Shown here in pieces: positions 39,700 to 50,003 of a stretch of DNA of 64,000 nt (its first letter is position 1; each line of letters opens with the position of its first letter). Location of the stretch: positions 1-64,000 of the forward strand of contig JAURNW010000011.1 in assembly GCA_030829985.1 (NCBI GenBank), given 5' to 3'. Position numbers and translations under genes: made by a program. The notes under the pieces were generated by a model. The model saw only the letters and a program-made list of their open reading frames with translations. It did not search any database and had not been told where the DNA came from. Source of the DNA: Gammaproteobacteria bacterium. Lineage in GTDB: Bacteria > Pseudomonadota > Gammaproteobacteria > Eutrophobiales > Eutrophobiaceae.

Positions 39700-41121
39700 A
39701 TGAACAAACAATTAACTGAATCATTCTGCGCAAACCAATGGGATAGCACAGTTATCCCGGAGTTGATTGAATACATCCGTATACCGAACAAATCACCTGC
39801 TTTTGATCCGGATTGGCAGACACATGGCTATATGGATCAAGTAGTTACGCAATTTTCTAACTGGTGTCTCAAACAGAATATTAATGGGATGACACTGGAA
39901 GTAATCCGTTTGGTTGATCGTACACCTCTCATCTATATAGAGGTTGCAGGCTCGATTGAAAACACCATCCTCCTTTATGGTCATTTAGATAAACAACCTG
40001 AAATGTCAGGCTGGAGAGACGGACTAGGCCCATGGCAACCTGTACTCGACGACGACAAACTTTACGGTCGGGGGGGTGCGGACGATGGTTATGCAACATT
40101 TTCCTCTTTACTCGCTATCAAAGCATTACAAGAACAAGACATCCCGCACGCGCGCTGCGTAATTATCATTGAAGCCTGTGAAGAAAGTGGCAGCTATGAC
40201 TTACCTTTTTACATTGACCATTTAGCCGCTCGTATCGGTACGCCGGAGTTGGTCATTTGTCTGGATTCGGGCTGTGGCAACTATGAGCAATTGTGGTCAA
40301 CCACCTCTTTACGTGGCCTGATTGGCGGCACATTAAGAGTTGATGTGCTAGTGGAAGGCATACATTCGGGTGACGCCAGCGGAATTGTTCCTTCCAGTTT
40401 TCGAATCCTCCGACAATTACTGGATCGACTTGAAGATGCCAAAAGCGGAAAGATACTGGCATCGGAGTTTTATACCGAGATTCCCGAGAAAAGGATTGAG
40501 CAGGCACAACGAGCGGCAGAGATGATGGGAGATGCTGTCTATAAACGTTTCCCGATGAAAAGCGAATTGCAAGCTATGCATGTAGAACCGACGGAGCTGG
40601 TATTAAACCGGAGTTGGCGACCGGCCTTATCCTATATCGGTGCGGATGGTCTTCCGGATATTGAATCTGCCGGTAATGTTTTACGACCATCAACTTCAAT
40701 CAAATTATCTATGCGGCTACCACCTTGCTGTGATGCTGAACATGCCAGTAAAAAGCTGGCCGAAATATTATTAAGCGATCCACCCTATGGCGCCGAGATT
40801 AGCTATACACCAGACTGGGCAGCAAACGGCTGGATGGCGCCTGAAATAGCACCCTGGTTAGAACACGCCATGGATGAGGCCTCACTGAATTACTTCAATA
40901 AACCTGCTGTTTTGATGGGTGAAGGTTGGTCAATTCCATTCATGGGTATGCTGGGAGAAAAATTTCCCGAGGCACAGTTTCTGATTACCGGTGTACTAGG
41001 TCCGGGATCCAACGCCCATGGCCCAAATGAATTTCTGCATATACCGACCGCAAAAAAGTTAACGTGTTGTGTTGCAGAAGTCATAGCCAAACATTATTTA
41101 CATGCGACCAGGGAAGCGTAA
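39700..41121 (+). CDS. M20-family metallopeptidase
   Basis: A 473-residue di-zinc peptidase. Metal and catalytic segments are LLYGHLDKQPEMSGW (His and Asp), GRGGADDGYATFSSLLAI, and the general-base glutamates in IIIEACEESGSYDLPF. A late GPGSNAHGPNEF supplies the last histidine. The HLDKQPE form resembles dipeptidase or carboxypeptidase members. The ATG at 39700 (NKQLTESFCANQW) is chosen over an upstream in-frame ATG at 39652. It is divergent from the small lipoprotein gene. Confidence 0.92.
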   Translation: MNKQLTESFCANQWDSTVIPELIEYIRIPNKSPAFDPDWQTHGYMDQVVTQFSNWCLKQNINGMTLEVIRLVDRTPLIYIEVAGSIENTILLYGHLDKQPEMSGWRDGLGPWQPVLDDDKLYGRGGADDGYATFSSLLAIKALQEQDIPHARCVIIIEACEESGSYDLPFYIDHLAARIGTPELVICLDSGCGNYEQLWSTTSLRGLIGGTLRVDVLVEGIHSGDASGIVPSSFRILRQLLDRLEDAKSGKILASEFYTEIPEKRIEQAQRAAEMMGDAVYKRFPMKSELQAMHVEPTELVLNRSWRPALSYIGADGLPDIESAGNVLRPSTSIKLSMRLPPCCDAEHASKKLAEILLSDPPYGAEISYTPDWAANGWMAPEIAPWLEHAMDEASLNYFNKPAVLMGEGWSIPFMGMLGEKFPEAQFLITGVLGPGSNAHGPNEFLHIPTAKKLTCCVAEVIAKHYLHATREA

Positions 41122-41216
41122 TTCGTTTAGCTTTACATTATCGTAAATTTAAACCTTCACGTTTCATCGTTCACACCTCACAATACAGTCCCAAATTTAA
41201 CGTTATACATATTTAA

Positions 41217-43112
41217 ATGAGCAACTTTGAAAAAATATCGAATCAATGGAGTATTGAGCAATCACGTGAACTTTACCATGTGCCTGCCTGGTCTGATGAC
41301 TATGTCGATATTGATGATCAAGGACAGGTGATAGTTAAACCAACACGAACTGAAACGCATAACGGTGTTAACTTGATCAAGTTAACACAGCAACTGCAGC
41401 AAAAAGGTCTGGCTCTTCCAGTACTGGTTCGATTCTCAGATATCTTGAAAGATCGCGTTAATGTATTAATTAATGCCTTTAATACAGCAATGAAAACGGC
41501 TAGTTATAGTGCTAACTACACTGCCGTTTACCCAATCAAGGTTAATCAACAACGACGTGTCATTGAAGATATCGTCGCAACCGGACAAGGTAATGTCGGT
41601 CTGGAAGCCGGCAGCAAACCTGAGTTGTTAATTGATATCGCCTTTGCCGAACAGGGCAGCACAATTATTTGTAATGGCTATAAAGATCGGGAATATATCC
41701 GTCTTGCGCTTATCGCCAGACAATTAGGCTTCAAAACTTATCTGGTTATCGAAAAACTATCCGAACTTGAACTGATCGTCGAATGTGCACAGGAACTGGA
41801 TATAACGCCGTTGCTTGGACTCCGTGTTCGCTTATCATCGATTGCGAATAGTAACTGGCAAAATACCGGTGGTGAAAAATCCAAGTTTGGTTTACATGCA
41901 AATCAGGTTATAGAGGCTGTTTCGAAACTTCAAAAAGAGGGTTTGATTAACTCTCTCGAGTTACTTCATTTCCATATCGGCTCACAAGTCACTGAACTGG
42001 ATGATCTTAGGACAGGCTTAAATGAAGGTGCTCGCTATTACGCACAATTAAAAAAAATGTCAGTGCCGATTAATACTATCGATATCGGAGGCGGACTTGG
42101 CGTTGATTACGAAGGCACCCGATCGACTCGATCCTGTTCTATGGATTACACCATTAAATCTTATGCCGAGACAGTCATAAAAACCATCCAGTCCGTTTGT
42201 ATGAATGAACAAATTCCGTGTCCTTCTATTATTACCGAATCGGGACGAGCGATGACGGCACATCATGCGATGTTGATTACTAATATCATTGATGTTGAAG
42301 AACCGATCAATTACACGCCCGCGCAACAAAAATATGCTGATGTCGATGTCATTAATAAATTTTATAAGTTACTTGATGATTGTGAAGAAAAGTATGTCGA
42401 TCATTATTCACAACGTAATAAAGATCTGTATGCGGCTGCACGTATCTGTTTTGCAAATGGTGAACTGGATATTCAGCAATGGGCTCTGGTGGAAGAACTT
42501 TACTATGCAATTAGCAAGAAGTGCCTCGAACTGGTTGATCATGAAAACCACGATTTATTAAATCGACTACGCGATAAACTCGCAGATAAATATTTTTGTA
42601 ATTTCTCACTATTCCAGTCTATGCCTGACAGTTGGGCTATCGATCAAATCTTTCCTATCCTGCCTTTACAACGATTGGATGAAAAACCTGACCGACGTTG
42701 CACGATTCAGGATCTCACCTGTGATTCGGATGGGCGCGTAGACAGCTATGTTGATAGTGAAGGTGTTGAAACCAGTTTACCCATACATTCGTTAAATAAT
42801 AAAGAGCCTTATCTTGTCGGCATTTTTCTATTAGGCGCTTATCAGGAAATACTGGGCGACATCCATAACCTGTTTGGGGATACCGCCTCGGTCAATGTAG
42901 ATCTGGATTCGAATGGCGAAGTTCAGCTTAACGAAGTAGATTTTGGCGATAAGGTCTCTGATTTATTTCAGGCCATACACATCGACACTGAAAAACTGCA
43001 ACAGCGATATAATGCTCTGATTGAACAAAGCGACGTTGAAGATGACGCGAAAGCAGAATATCTGGAACAGTTTATTGAAGGTCTTGATGGTTATACCTAT
43101 CTGGAAGACTAG
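41217..43112 (+). CDS. speA: biosynthetic arginine decarboxylase
   Basis: A 631-residue PLP enzyme of alanine-racemase fold that converts arginine to agmatine for polyamine synthesis. The PLP lysine is K108 in AVYPIKVNQQR. Other conserved pieces are LEAGSKPELL, LLHFHIGSQVTELDDL, TIDIGGGLGVDYEG and the C-terminal DLTCDSDGRVDSY. speE is 10 kb away. The next enzyme (agmatinase SpeB, or AguA/AguB) was not recognised here. The ribosome site is not obvious. Confidence 0.97.
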   Translation: MSNFEKISNQWSIEQSRELYHVPAWSDDYVDIDDQGQVIVKPTRTETHNGVNLIKLTQQLQQKGLALPVLVRFSDILKDRVNVLINAFNTAMKTASYSANYTAVYPIKVNQQRRVIEDIVATGQGNVGLEAGSKPELLIDIAFAEQGSTIICNGYKDREYIRLALIARQLGFKTYLVIEKLSELELIVECAQELDITPLLGLRVRLSSIANSNWQNTGGEKSKFGLHANQVIEAVSKLQKEGLINSLELLHFHIGSQVTELDDLRTGLNEGARYYAQLKKMSVPINTIDIGGGLGVDYEGTRSTRSCSMDYTIKSYAETVIKTIQSVCMNEQIPCPSIITESGRAMTAHHAMLITNIIDVEEPINYTPAQQKYADVDVINKFYKLLDDCEEKYVDHYSQRNKDLYAAARICFANGELDIQQWALVEELYYAISKKCLELVDHENHDLLNRLRDKLADKYFCNFSLFQSMPDSWAIDQIFPILPLQRLDEKPDRRCTIQDLTCDSDGRVDSYVDSEGVETSLPIHSLNNKEPYLVGIFLLGAYQEILGDIHNLFGDTASVNVDLDSNGEVQLNEVDFGDKVSDLFQAIHIDTEKLQQRYNALIEQSDVEDDAKAEYLEQFIEGLDGYTYLED

Positions 43113-43147
43113 CGATTTAAATAGATGATGAATTACGGGGGCAAAAA

Positions 43148-44020
43148 ATGAAAACCGGGGTAATTGGTCTGGGTGCTATGGGCGCGAATATGGCAAGAAA
43201 TTTGGCCAAAGCCGGGCAATTAGTATCCGTTTACAACCGAACACTCTCGACAGCGGAAGCTATCGCAAGTGAATGCGGCTGTTCTATTTCAATGACACCT
43301 TCTGAATTAGCCAAACAATGTGAACTGATTATTATCTGTGTCTCACGTGATGCTGATGTACTGGAAATGGTCAATAGTATGAAAGACCGTATTAATCCTG
43401 CAGCGATTATTGTTGATACATCTACTGTTAGTTCGGAAACAGCAAAACAAGCTGCACAAACTTTAAAAGAAGTGAGTGCCTATTTCCTTGATTGCCCGGT
43501 ATCGGGTGGCACTGAAGGGGCGAAAAATGGCACTCTGGCAATGATGGTCGGTGGTGATGAAACTATTCTGGATAAAGCACGACCTGTACTGGATTCGATT
43601 GCGGGGAATATTATCTACATTGGCCCAAGTGGTTCCGGTCAGGCCACCAAGGCAGTTAACCAGATAATGGCTGCTGGCATAAATCAAGCCGTTACCGAAG
43701 CTCTGGCATTTGGTAAGGCAATGGATCTACCAATGGACAAGGTCGTTGATATTGTATCGACTGGCGCAGCTGGCAATTGGTTTCTTGAGCATCGCGGCAA
43801 AACGATGCTGGCTGGTACTTATGAACCGGGGTTTAAACTGAGTTTGCATCATAAAGACCTTTCAATCTGCAAGGAAATGGCAACATCAATCAGCGAAAAT
43901 GCCTTACCCATCATTGAAATGACCTTAATTCACTATCAACGCTTGATGGATGAAGGCTATGGAAACGAAGATATCTCGGCTTTGTTCCGACTTAAACAGA
44001 AAAATTTAAGCCGTTCTTGA
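43148..44020 (+). CDS. NAD(P)-dependent beta-hydroxyacid dehydrogenase (3-HIBADH/GarR-like)
   Basis: A 290-residue oxidoreductase. The N-terminal Rossmann motif is GLGAMGANMARNLAKAG. The substrate-binding signature is DCPVSGGTEGAKNGTLAMMVGG, and the catalytic lysine lies in GQATKAVNQIMAAGINQA. Relatives reduce tartronate semialdehyde, succinic semialdehyde or 3-hydroxyisobutyrate; the substrate is not decidable. It follows speA by 35 bases with a GGGG-rich ribosome site (ACGGGGGCAAAAA), so co-transcription is possible. Confidence 0.92.
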   Translation: MKTGVIGLGAMGANMARNLAKAGQLVSVYNRTLSTAEAIASECGCSISMTPSELAKQCELIIICVSRDADVLEMVNSMKDRINPAAIIVDTSTVSSETAKQAAQTLKEVSAYFLDCPVSGGTEGAKNGTLAMMVGGDETILDKARPVLDSIAGNIIYIGPSGSGQATKAVNQIMAAGINQAVTEALAFGKAMDLPMDKVVDIVSTGAAGNWFLEHRGKTMLAGTYEPGFKLSLHHKDLSICKEMATSISENALPIIEMTLIHYQRLMDEGYGNEDISALFRLKQKNLSRS

Positions 44021-44218
44021 AATTTCAGGAACTGCCCTCATATTTCCTTGTCAATCTAATCAGAAATTGACGGTGTAGTTTTTTTATGCACAATAGTGCA
44101 CCTCGCTAACACGAGGATTTCAGATCCATTTGTGGATAAACAATAAATAACTCGGCTGTAAGCGAAATATATAGCTGCAATAGTTTATATAAATAAGAAT
44201 AATTAGACGTAAATAATC

Positions 44219-44974
44219 ATGCCAGTAACGATAAAAGTAAAATCGTTGTATAAGTCATTCGGCCCTATACATGCCGTCCGTGGCGTGTCTTTCGATGTGA
44301 ATCGTGGCGAAGTACTCGGCTTCCTTGGTCCAAATGGTGCCGGCAAATCCACTACCATGAAAATGATTACCGGTTTTCTTGAACCTACCAGTGGTACGGT
44401 TGAGGTGAATGGTTATGATGTCCGGGAAAACCCTCTCGCAGTAAAACGCTCTGTAGGCTATCTACCTGAAGGAGCCCCTGCTTATGGTGAGATGACCGTT
44501 AGAAGTTTTTTGAATTTTATTGCAGATATTCGTCAATTAACTGGTAGCAGCCGCCAAAAGCGAATTGATGAAGTGGTCGATATTATCAATATAAAAAGCG
44601 TTATCGACCAGAGCATTGAAACCTTGTCTAAAGGTTTTAAACGTCGAGTCGGAATTGCACAGGCTATCTTGCATGACCCGAATGTATTAATCCTCGACGA
44701 ACCGACTGATGGACTTGATCCGAATCAAAAGCATGAAGTTCGAAACCTCATCAAGGAAATGTCAGAAGACAAAGCAATTGTTATATCAACGCATATTTTG
44801 GAAGAAGTAGATGCGGTTTGTTCGCGAGCAATCATCATTGCCAGCGGGGAATTGCTTTTTGACGGTACACCAACAGAACTGATAGCCAGGTCTGAACGTC
44901 ATGATATCGACCATGCCTTCCGCTTGATTACTACTGAAAATACAAACGAAAACAGGGAGTCAGCAGCACCATGA
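44219..44974 (+). CDS. ABC transporter ATP-binding protein (GldA-like)
   Basis: A 251-residue ATPase: Walker A GPNGAGKS (37-44), signature LSKGF (136-140, a variant of LSGGQ common in GldA-type ATPases), Walker B LILDEP (157-162) and the D-loop GLDPNQ. It is the first gene of a four-gene unit with a permease, a GldG-like protein and a DUF4340 protein. The 198-base gap before it has a small hairpin CCTCG-CTAACA-CGAGG (44101-44116) and a lone DnaA-box-like TGTGGATAA. Confidence 0.95.
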   Translation: MPVTIKVKSLYKSFGPIHAVRGVSFDVNRGEVLGFLGPNGAGKSTTMKMITGFLEPTSGTVEVNGYDVRENPLAVKRSVGYLPEGAPAYGEMTVRSFLNFIADIRQLTGSSRQKRIDEVVDIINIKSVIDQSIETLSKGFKRRVGIAQAILHDPNVLILDEPTDGLDPNQKHEVRNLIKEMSEDKAIVISTHILEEVDAVCSRAIIIASGELLFDGTPTELIARSERHDIDHAFRLITTENTNENRESAAP

Positions 44975-45705
44975 GCGCTTTGTTTTCCATTTATAAACGC
45001 GAATTTACCAGTTACTTTGTAACACCGGTAGCCTACGTTTTTATCGTTATCTTTTTATTCATGACCGGCATTTTTACTTTTTATATCGGTGCTTTCTTTG
45101 AGACTAACCAGGCAGACCTGGAACCTTTCTTTCGTTTCCATCCCTGGCTTTATCTATTTTTGATACCTGCCATCTCCATGCGACTATGGTCTGATGAACG
45201 TAAAAGCGGAACCATCGAATTATTAATGACCTTGCCTGTATCCATTACTGATGCAGTGATTGGCAAATACCTTGCGGCGTGGAGCTTTACCGCAGTCGCA
45301 TTGTTCTTGACTTTCCCTATGTGGATTACAGTTAATTACCTCGGCAACCCTGATAATACCGTTATTCTAGCCAGCTACTTAGGCAGCCTGATTATGGCGG
45401 GTGGATTTCTGGCGATAGGTTCCTGCATATCTGCTTTTACAAAAAGTCAGGTTATTGCGTTCGTTATCAGTGTGGTTATCTGTTTCATGTTCATATTGAG
45501 CGGATTCCCAATGGTAATTGATATATTCAAGAGTTGGGCACCACAGGCAGTTTTAGATGCCATCGCATCCTTTAGCTTTTTAACTCATTTCACATCAATC
45601 AAGAAAGGCGTGATTGATATTCGCGACGTCATTTACTTTAGCGCATTAATCGCATTCTGGTTATACGTTAACGTCGTTGTTATCGAAGCGAAGAAGGCAA
45701 GTTAA
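44971..45705 (+). CDS. ABC transporter permease (GldF-like)
   Basis: A 244-residue protein with six membrane segments. The stretch RLWSDERKSGTIELLMTLPVSITDAVIGKYLAAW is the conserved loop of ABC-2/GldF permeases. It overlaps the ATPase gene by four bases (ATGA), indicating translational coupling. In Flavobacterium GldA-GldF-GldG is linked to gliding. In proteobacteria homologous sets exist without gliding, and their cargo is unknown. Confidence 0.93.
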   Translation: MSALFSIYKREFTSYFVTPVAYVFIVIFLFMTGIFTFYIGAFFETNQADLEPFFRFHPWLYLFLIPAISMRLWSDERKSGTIELLMTLPVSITDAVIGKYLAAWSFTAVALFLTFPMWITVNYLGNPDNTVILASYLGSLIMAGGFLAIGSCISAFTKSQVIAFVISVVICFMFILSGFPMVIDIFKSWAPQAVLDAIASFSFLTHFTSIKKGVIDIRDVIYFSALIAFWLYVNVVVIEAKKAS

Positions 45706-45708
45706 ATT

Positions 45709-47616
45709 ATGAGACTCTCTGTAAAAAACAAATTTATTTCAGGCACCGGTTTAATACTGGCAACCTGCCTTTTTGTTGCCACGATTATTCTAGCTAACAC
45801 AGCATTGACAACATGGCGTATCGACCTGACAGAAAACAGATTATTCACCTTGTCCGAAGGTACAAAAAATATTCTGGCAAATCTGGAAGAACCGGTTCAA
45901 CTTGATTTTTATTTCTCACAAAAAGCAATGAGTGATTTTCCCTTGCTGGTTAATTACGGTGCGCGTGTCAGAGATATGCTTGAAGAATATGCAGTTCACG
46001 CCAAAGGAAAGTTGATCCTCAATATTATAGAGCCAGATACATTTTCAGAAGCGGAAGATCAGGCTGTTGCCAGTGGTCTTCGAACAGTTTCTGCGAATGC
46101 AGCAGGTGATAGGGCCTACTTTGGTATTGTAGGTACCAATTCGACCGATGATGAAAAAGTCATTCCTTTTTTCCAGACCAATCGTGAGTCGGCGCTGGAA
46201 TATGACATAACCAAGATGGTTTACGATCTGGCTTATCCGGAAAAACGCGTGGTAGGTGTCGTATCTCCAGATTTACCAATCATGGCAACGACAGGCTCTA
46301 ATGGACAGGACTGGACTATCATCAGTGCCTTGCAAGATTCTTTTGAAGTACGCAACCTGAGCCAAAATCTTGATACCCTGGTTGAAAATGTTGATGTTAA
46401 TAACATAGATGTTTTGATGTTGGTTCATCCGAAAAAACTGGACAACCAACTCTTATACGCAGTCGATCAATACCTTCTGCACGGTGGTAAAGCGATTATT
46501 TTCATCGATCCTCTGGCAGAACTGGATAAATCACAACCAAACCCGACCAACCCCAATGTCGTACCTCAACTTGATTCCTATTTATCAGAGTTATTAGACC
46601 TCTGGGGACTCGAGATGCCTGAGAATAAAATTGTTGGTGATATTAATGCTGCCATGCGCGTTCAGTCTGATGATCCTCGTAATCCGCAAGGCGTTGATTA
46701 TCTGCCCTGGTTGAGGTTGACCGACAAAAATTTTAATTCCGATGATTTTTCTACCAGTGAACTCAATCTGATACACATGGGTACCGTTGGTTCTCTGGAA
46801 GTAAAACAAGACAAAGGGTTAACGATTACGCCTTTGATTCAAACATCGACAGAGTCTACAAAACTGGAACGAGATTTAATTTTGTTTCAACGTGATCCAA
46901 ATATCATTATGAGCAATTTCTCCTCGCTCAATAAAAAACTGACGCTTGCTGCGCGAATAAACGGTAAAGCAAAAAGTTATTTTCCCGATGGAAAACCAGC
47001 TGCAGATACAGAAAGCAACGGGGAGGCAAAACAGGAAAGCACACCAAATTCTGCGCACCTTAATGAAGGTGAGGTCAACTTAATACTGGTAGCAGACACT
47101 GATATTCTGGCCGACCACTTTTGGATTCGTTCACAAGATATGTTCGGCGCCGCGGTCCCACAACCTATTGCTAATAATGGCGACTTTGTCATGAATAGCA
47201 TCGAAAACCTTTCCGGTAATACGGATCTGATTAGCTTAAGAGGACGTGAAAAGTACTCACGGCCTTTCGAAATAGTTGACCAGATACGTCGCGAAGCTGA
47301 AGCTGAATTTCGCCAACGCGAAACGGAACTACAAACTACTCTGGAAGAAACAGAAAACAAAATACGTCAACTACAACAAGAGCAAGGTGGCGAAAAATCT
47401 TATTTATTAAATAATAAATTAACTGCCGAGATCGAAAAGTTCAGAGATCAACGTCTTGCTACCAGAAAAGAATTACGCAATGTTCAGCATGAACTTAAAA
47501 AGAACATTGAAAAACTGGGTGCGCAATTACGCTTTATTAACATTGGCTTGATACCGTTATTGATTACCCTGATGGCATTATTTATCGGGATTTACCGGGC
47601 TAACAGACGCACATAA
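45709..47616 (+). CDS. GldG-like ABC-associated protein
   Basis: A 635-residue protein. It has an N-terminal membrane helix (about 12-32), then a long extracytoplasmic region. That region begins RIDLTENRLFTLSEGTKNIL and contains LLVHPKKL-type LMLVHPKKLDNQLLYAVDQYLLHGGKAIIFIDP, the GldG/DUF7088 signature. A coiled coil (about 525-600) and a final membrane helix near 607-628 complete it. It starts three bases after the permease stop. It is thought to be the substrate-binding or scaffolding partner of the ABC unit. Confidence 0.92.
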   Translation: MRLSVKNKFISGTGLILATCLFVATIILANTALTTWRIDLTENRLFTLSEGTKNILANLEEPVQLDFYFSQKAMSDFPLLVNYGARVRDMLEEYAVHAKGKLILNIIEPDTFSEAEDQAVASGLRTVSANAAGDRAYFGIVGTNSTDDEKVIPFFQTNRESALEYDITKMVYDLAYPEKRVVGVVSPDLPIMATTGSNGQDWTIISALQDSFEVRNLSQNLDTLVENVDVNNIDVLMLVHPKKLDNQLLYAVDQYLLHGGKAIIFIDPLAELDKSQPNPTNPNVVPQLDSYLSELLDLWGLEMPENKIVGDINAAMRVQSDDPRNPQGVDYLPWLRLTDKNFNSDDFSTSELNLIHMGTVGSLEVKQDKGLTITPLIQTSTESTKLERDLILFQRDPNIIMSNFSSLNKKLTLAARINGKAKSYFPDGKPAADTESNGEAKQESTPNSAHLNEGEVNLILVADTDILADHFWIRSQDMFGAAVPQPIANNGDFVMNSIENLSGNTDLISLRGREKYSRPFEIVDQIRREAEAEFRQRETELQTTLEETENKIRQLQQEQGGEKSYLLNNKLTAEIEKFRDQRLATRKELRNVQHELKKNIEKLGAQLRFINIGLIPLLITLMALFIGIYRANRRT

Positions 47617-47624
47617 TAATACCT

Positions 47625-48704
47625 ATGTTTAAAAACAAACTCCTTGTCCTGACTCTCATTACAGTAATCGTAATTATTGCTGCATCGGTATTCGTTAATC
47701 TGCGCGCGCCTCAATCAGCAAAAGAGAAGATCTCCTTTTTCCCGGATTTGGCCACGCAACTGGAATCTGTAAATCATATTTCAATAAAAGGCTACAGTAG
47801 CTCTGTCAATCTATCGCGGACAAATGATACCTGGACCGTAGACGAGTTTGATGGCTTCCCTGCTCTACCCGATAAAGTAAAGAGTGCTGTGCTTGGGGCT
47901 GCGGACTTAAAGATTAATGCCTCAAAAACCGCACTACCAAGACTTTACCATCGACTCGGAGTAGAAGGCCCGGAAGTTGAAGACACAACTTCACTATTAT
48001 TTATATTAAAAGATGCTGAACAGAATAAAATCATTGAAATGATCGTAGGTAAAATACGTCTCAGTAGCGCAGCACAAAATACACCTGGCTTGTATGTCAG
48101 ACGTCCTGAAGATAAACAATCCTACCTGGTAGATGGGGTCATGGATCTTACCACTTCCAAAACTGACTGGATTGAACGTTCATTGCTGGATATCCCTGAC
48201 GAAGCTATCAGGGCTATTCGTGTTGAACATGCTGATGGTGATACGTATACCTTATTCAAAAGCGAAAAAGGCCAGGAACAGTTCGAACTGGAAAACCTGC
48301 CAGAGGGTAAGAAACTTGCTCCAGAAATAATCATCGGTCGATTCGGAAGTTTCCTGCAGGACATACAAATCAATGGTGCTCGTTCTAAAGATAAGCTGAG
48401 CGCACAGGAAAATAAAATACATGTACTCATTCATACATTCGAAGGCACTGTTGTTGATATCGTCACCTTTGAACTTGATGGAACGCCTTACGCCTCATTT
48501 GAATTCAGGTTTGATGAAAACCTGATTCCTGAAGATGAAAACAAAGATAAAATAGAAGGCGTTAAAACCTTTGTGGCAAACATGAACGCTCGTACATTAA
48601 ACTGGTGGTATGAAATACAGCCTTTCAAATATGACGTTATCAAAAAACGATCTGAAAGCATCATCCGTGAAGATACTAGCTATAAAAGAAAAACATCAGA
48701 GTAG
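47625..48704 (+). CDS. DUF4340 domain protein
   Basis: A 359-residue protein. It has an N-terminal membrane anchor (about 4-24), then repeated beta-rich units. Its features are the early SIKGYSSSVNLSRTNDTWTVDEFDGFPALPDKV and later GLYVRRPEDKQSYLVDG and WIERSLLDIPDEAI, typical of DUF4340. It follows the GldG-like gene by eight bases and ends the operon. Function is unknown, but it co-occurs with GldAFG-type sets. The next 280 bases contain the glyQ promoter and nothing else I recognise. Confidence 0.9.
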   Translation: MFKNKLLVLTLITVIVIIAASVFVNLRAPQSAKEKISFFPDLATQLESVNHISIKGYSSSVNLSRTNDTWTVDEFDGFPALPDKVKSAVLGAADLKINASKTALPRLYHRLGVEGPEVEDTTSLLFILKDAEQNKIIEMIVGKIRLSSAAQNTPGLYVRRPEDKQSYLVDGVMDLTTSKTDWIERSLLDIPDEAIRAIRVEHADGDTYTLFKSEKGQEQFELENLPEGKKLAPEIIIGRFGSFLQDIQINGARSKDKLSAQENKIHVLIHTFEGTVVDIVTFELDGTPYASFEFRFDENLIPEDENKDKIEGVKTFVANMNARTLNWWYEIQPFKYDVIKKRSESIIREDTSYKRKTSE

Positions 48705-48930
48705 GCTAACTCAGGGACTGAATAACTGGTAATAATTGTCAAAGCCAACATTTCCCTGAATATATAGTTTCAGATATCCCAGCAACCTGCTACGAGATAA
48801 CGCAGACGCAAAACTACCCTCTCTATAAATCAGGCAGTATGTATTGGCGTTTTACCCCGTTAAGTTCCCCAGGCAATAGATTTCCCAAAGTTCAATAGTT
48901 CATCAGCTGATTATTCACTGAATCACTTCA

Positions 48931-48959
48931 TACACATCAGCGTTCACACACTGTATAAT
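48931..48959 (+). promoter_or_regulatory. probable glyQ promoter
   Basis: A perfect -10 box TATAAT (48954-48959) lies 17 bases after a weak -35 TACACA (48931-48936). The start would fall near 48966, about 20 bases before the glyQ ATG, so the leader is very short. No glycine riboswitch or T-box-like structure fits into it. Confidence 0.5.
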
Positions 48960-48985
48960 CGCGCCTTCTCTAATGGTTGAAATTA

Positions 48986-49915
48986 ATGGCTCAGAACAAT
49001 AAACAAAATACGGCTTCGGGAACTCAGTTGACCTTTCAGCAACTGATATTTGAATTACAACAATACTGGTCTCAACTGGGCTGCGTCATCGTCCAGCCTT
49101 ATGATATGGAAATGGGGGCGGGTACTTTTCACCCGGCAACATTTTTACGTGCGATTGGCCCAGAACCATGGCGTGCAGCCTATGTTCAGCCATCCAGACG
49201 ACCAACTGATGGTCGTTATGGTGAAAATCCGAATCGCTTACAGCATTATTATCAGTTTCAGGTTTTGCTCAAACCTTCTCCAGACGATATTCAGCAGCTT
49301 TATCTCGATTCACTAAAGGCAATCGGCATTGACTCGGAAGTTCACGATATCCGGTTTGTTGAGGATAACTGGGAATCGCCAACACTTGGTGCCTGGGGAT
49401 TAGGTTGGGAGGTCTGGTTAGATGGAATGGAAATCAGCCAATTCACCTACTTTCAACAAATCGGTGGATTGGATTGCAAACCAGTGACTGGTGAGATGAC
49501 ATATGGACTTGAACGAATAGCCATGTGTTTACAAAATTGCAGTAATGTCTATGACCTTATCTGGACCCAAAATGGACAAAATGTTGTCACTTATGGCGAT
49601 ATTTATCATCAGAACGAAGTGGAAATGTCACGCTATAATTTCGAGCAGGCAAATACCAAAGCATTATTTGGCTGGTTTGACGCCTATGAGCAAGAGTCAC
49701 AAGATCTGATCGAAGCGGGTTTACCTATACCTGCATATGAAATGACCATGAAGGCTTCGCACGCTTTTAATTTGCTCGATGCTCGTGGTGCTATTTCAGT
49801 GACTGAACGACAAGGTTATATTTTGCGTGTCAGAACACTCGCACGCGCCGTTGCCCAGGCTTATTATGAAAGTCGTGAATCGTTGGGATTCCCACTGGTA
49901 GAATCAGACAAGTGA
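48986..49915 (+). CDS. glyQ: glycyl-tRNA synthetase alpha subunit
   Basis: The catalytic subunit of the bacterial alpha2beta2 GlyRS, 309 residues. Class II motifs are visible: [26 protein letters not shown], the motif-2 loop [26 protein letters not shown] and the motif-3 region. I start at the ATG at 48986; an in-frame TTG at 48977 would add three residues. glyS follows after 88 bases. Confidence 0.97.
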   Translation: MAQNNKQNTASGTQLTFQQLIFELQQYWSQLGCVIVQPYDMEMGAGTFHPATFLRAIGPEPWRAAYVQPSRRPTDGRYGENPNRLQHYYQFQVLLKPSPDDIQQLYLDSLKAIGIDSEVHDIRFVEDNWESPTLGAWGLGWEVWLDGMEISQFTYFQQIGGLDCKPVTGEMTYGLERIAMCLQNCSNVYDLIWTQNGQNVVTYGDIYHQNEVEMSRYNFEQANTKALFGWFDAYEQESQDLIEAGLPIPAYEMTMKASHAFNLLDARGAISVTERQGYILRVRTLARAVAQAYYESRESLGFPLVESDK

Positions 49916-50003
49916 ACTCTGAAACGTCCCTATATACCAGATAATAACCATTTCACTGATACGTAAAATTTACTTTGCACACTTAAGACTTCATTTCTAA
50001 ATT

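Noticed and set aside
39567-39791. Long N-terminal extension of the small lipoprotein (in-frame start at 39791)
   Set aside because: It would overlap the divergent M20 peptidase gene and hide the signal peptide; the ATG at 39566 has a good ribosome site.
44131-44139. Exact DnaA box TGTGGATAA in an AT-rich intergenic region
   Set aside because: It is a single box; a 9-mer is expected about 0.5 times by chance in 64 kb on both strands. No cluster, DUE or dnaA/dnaN genes are nearby.
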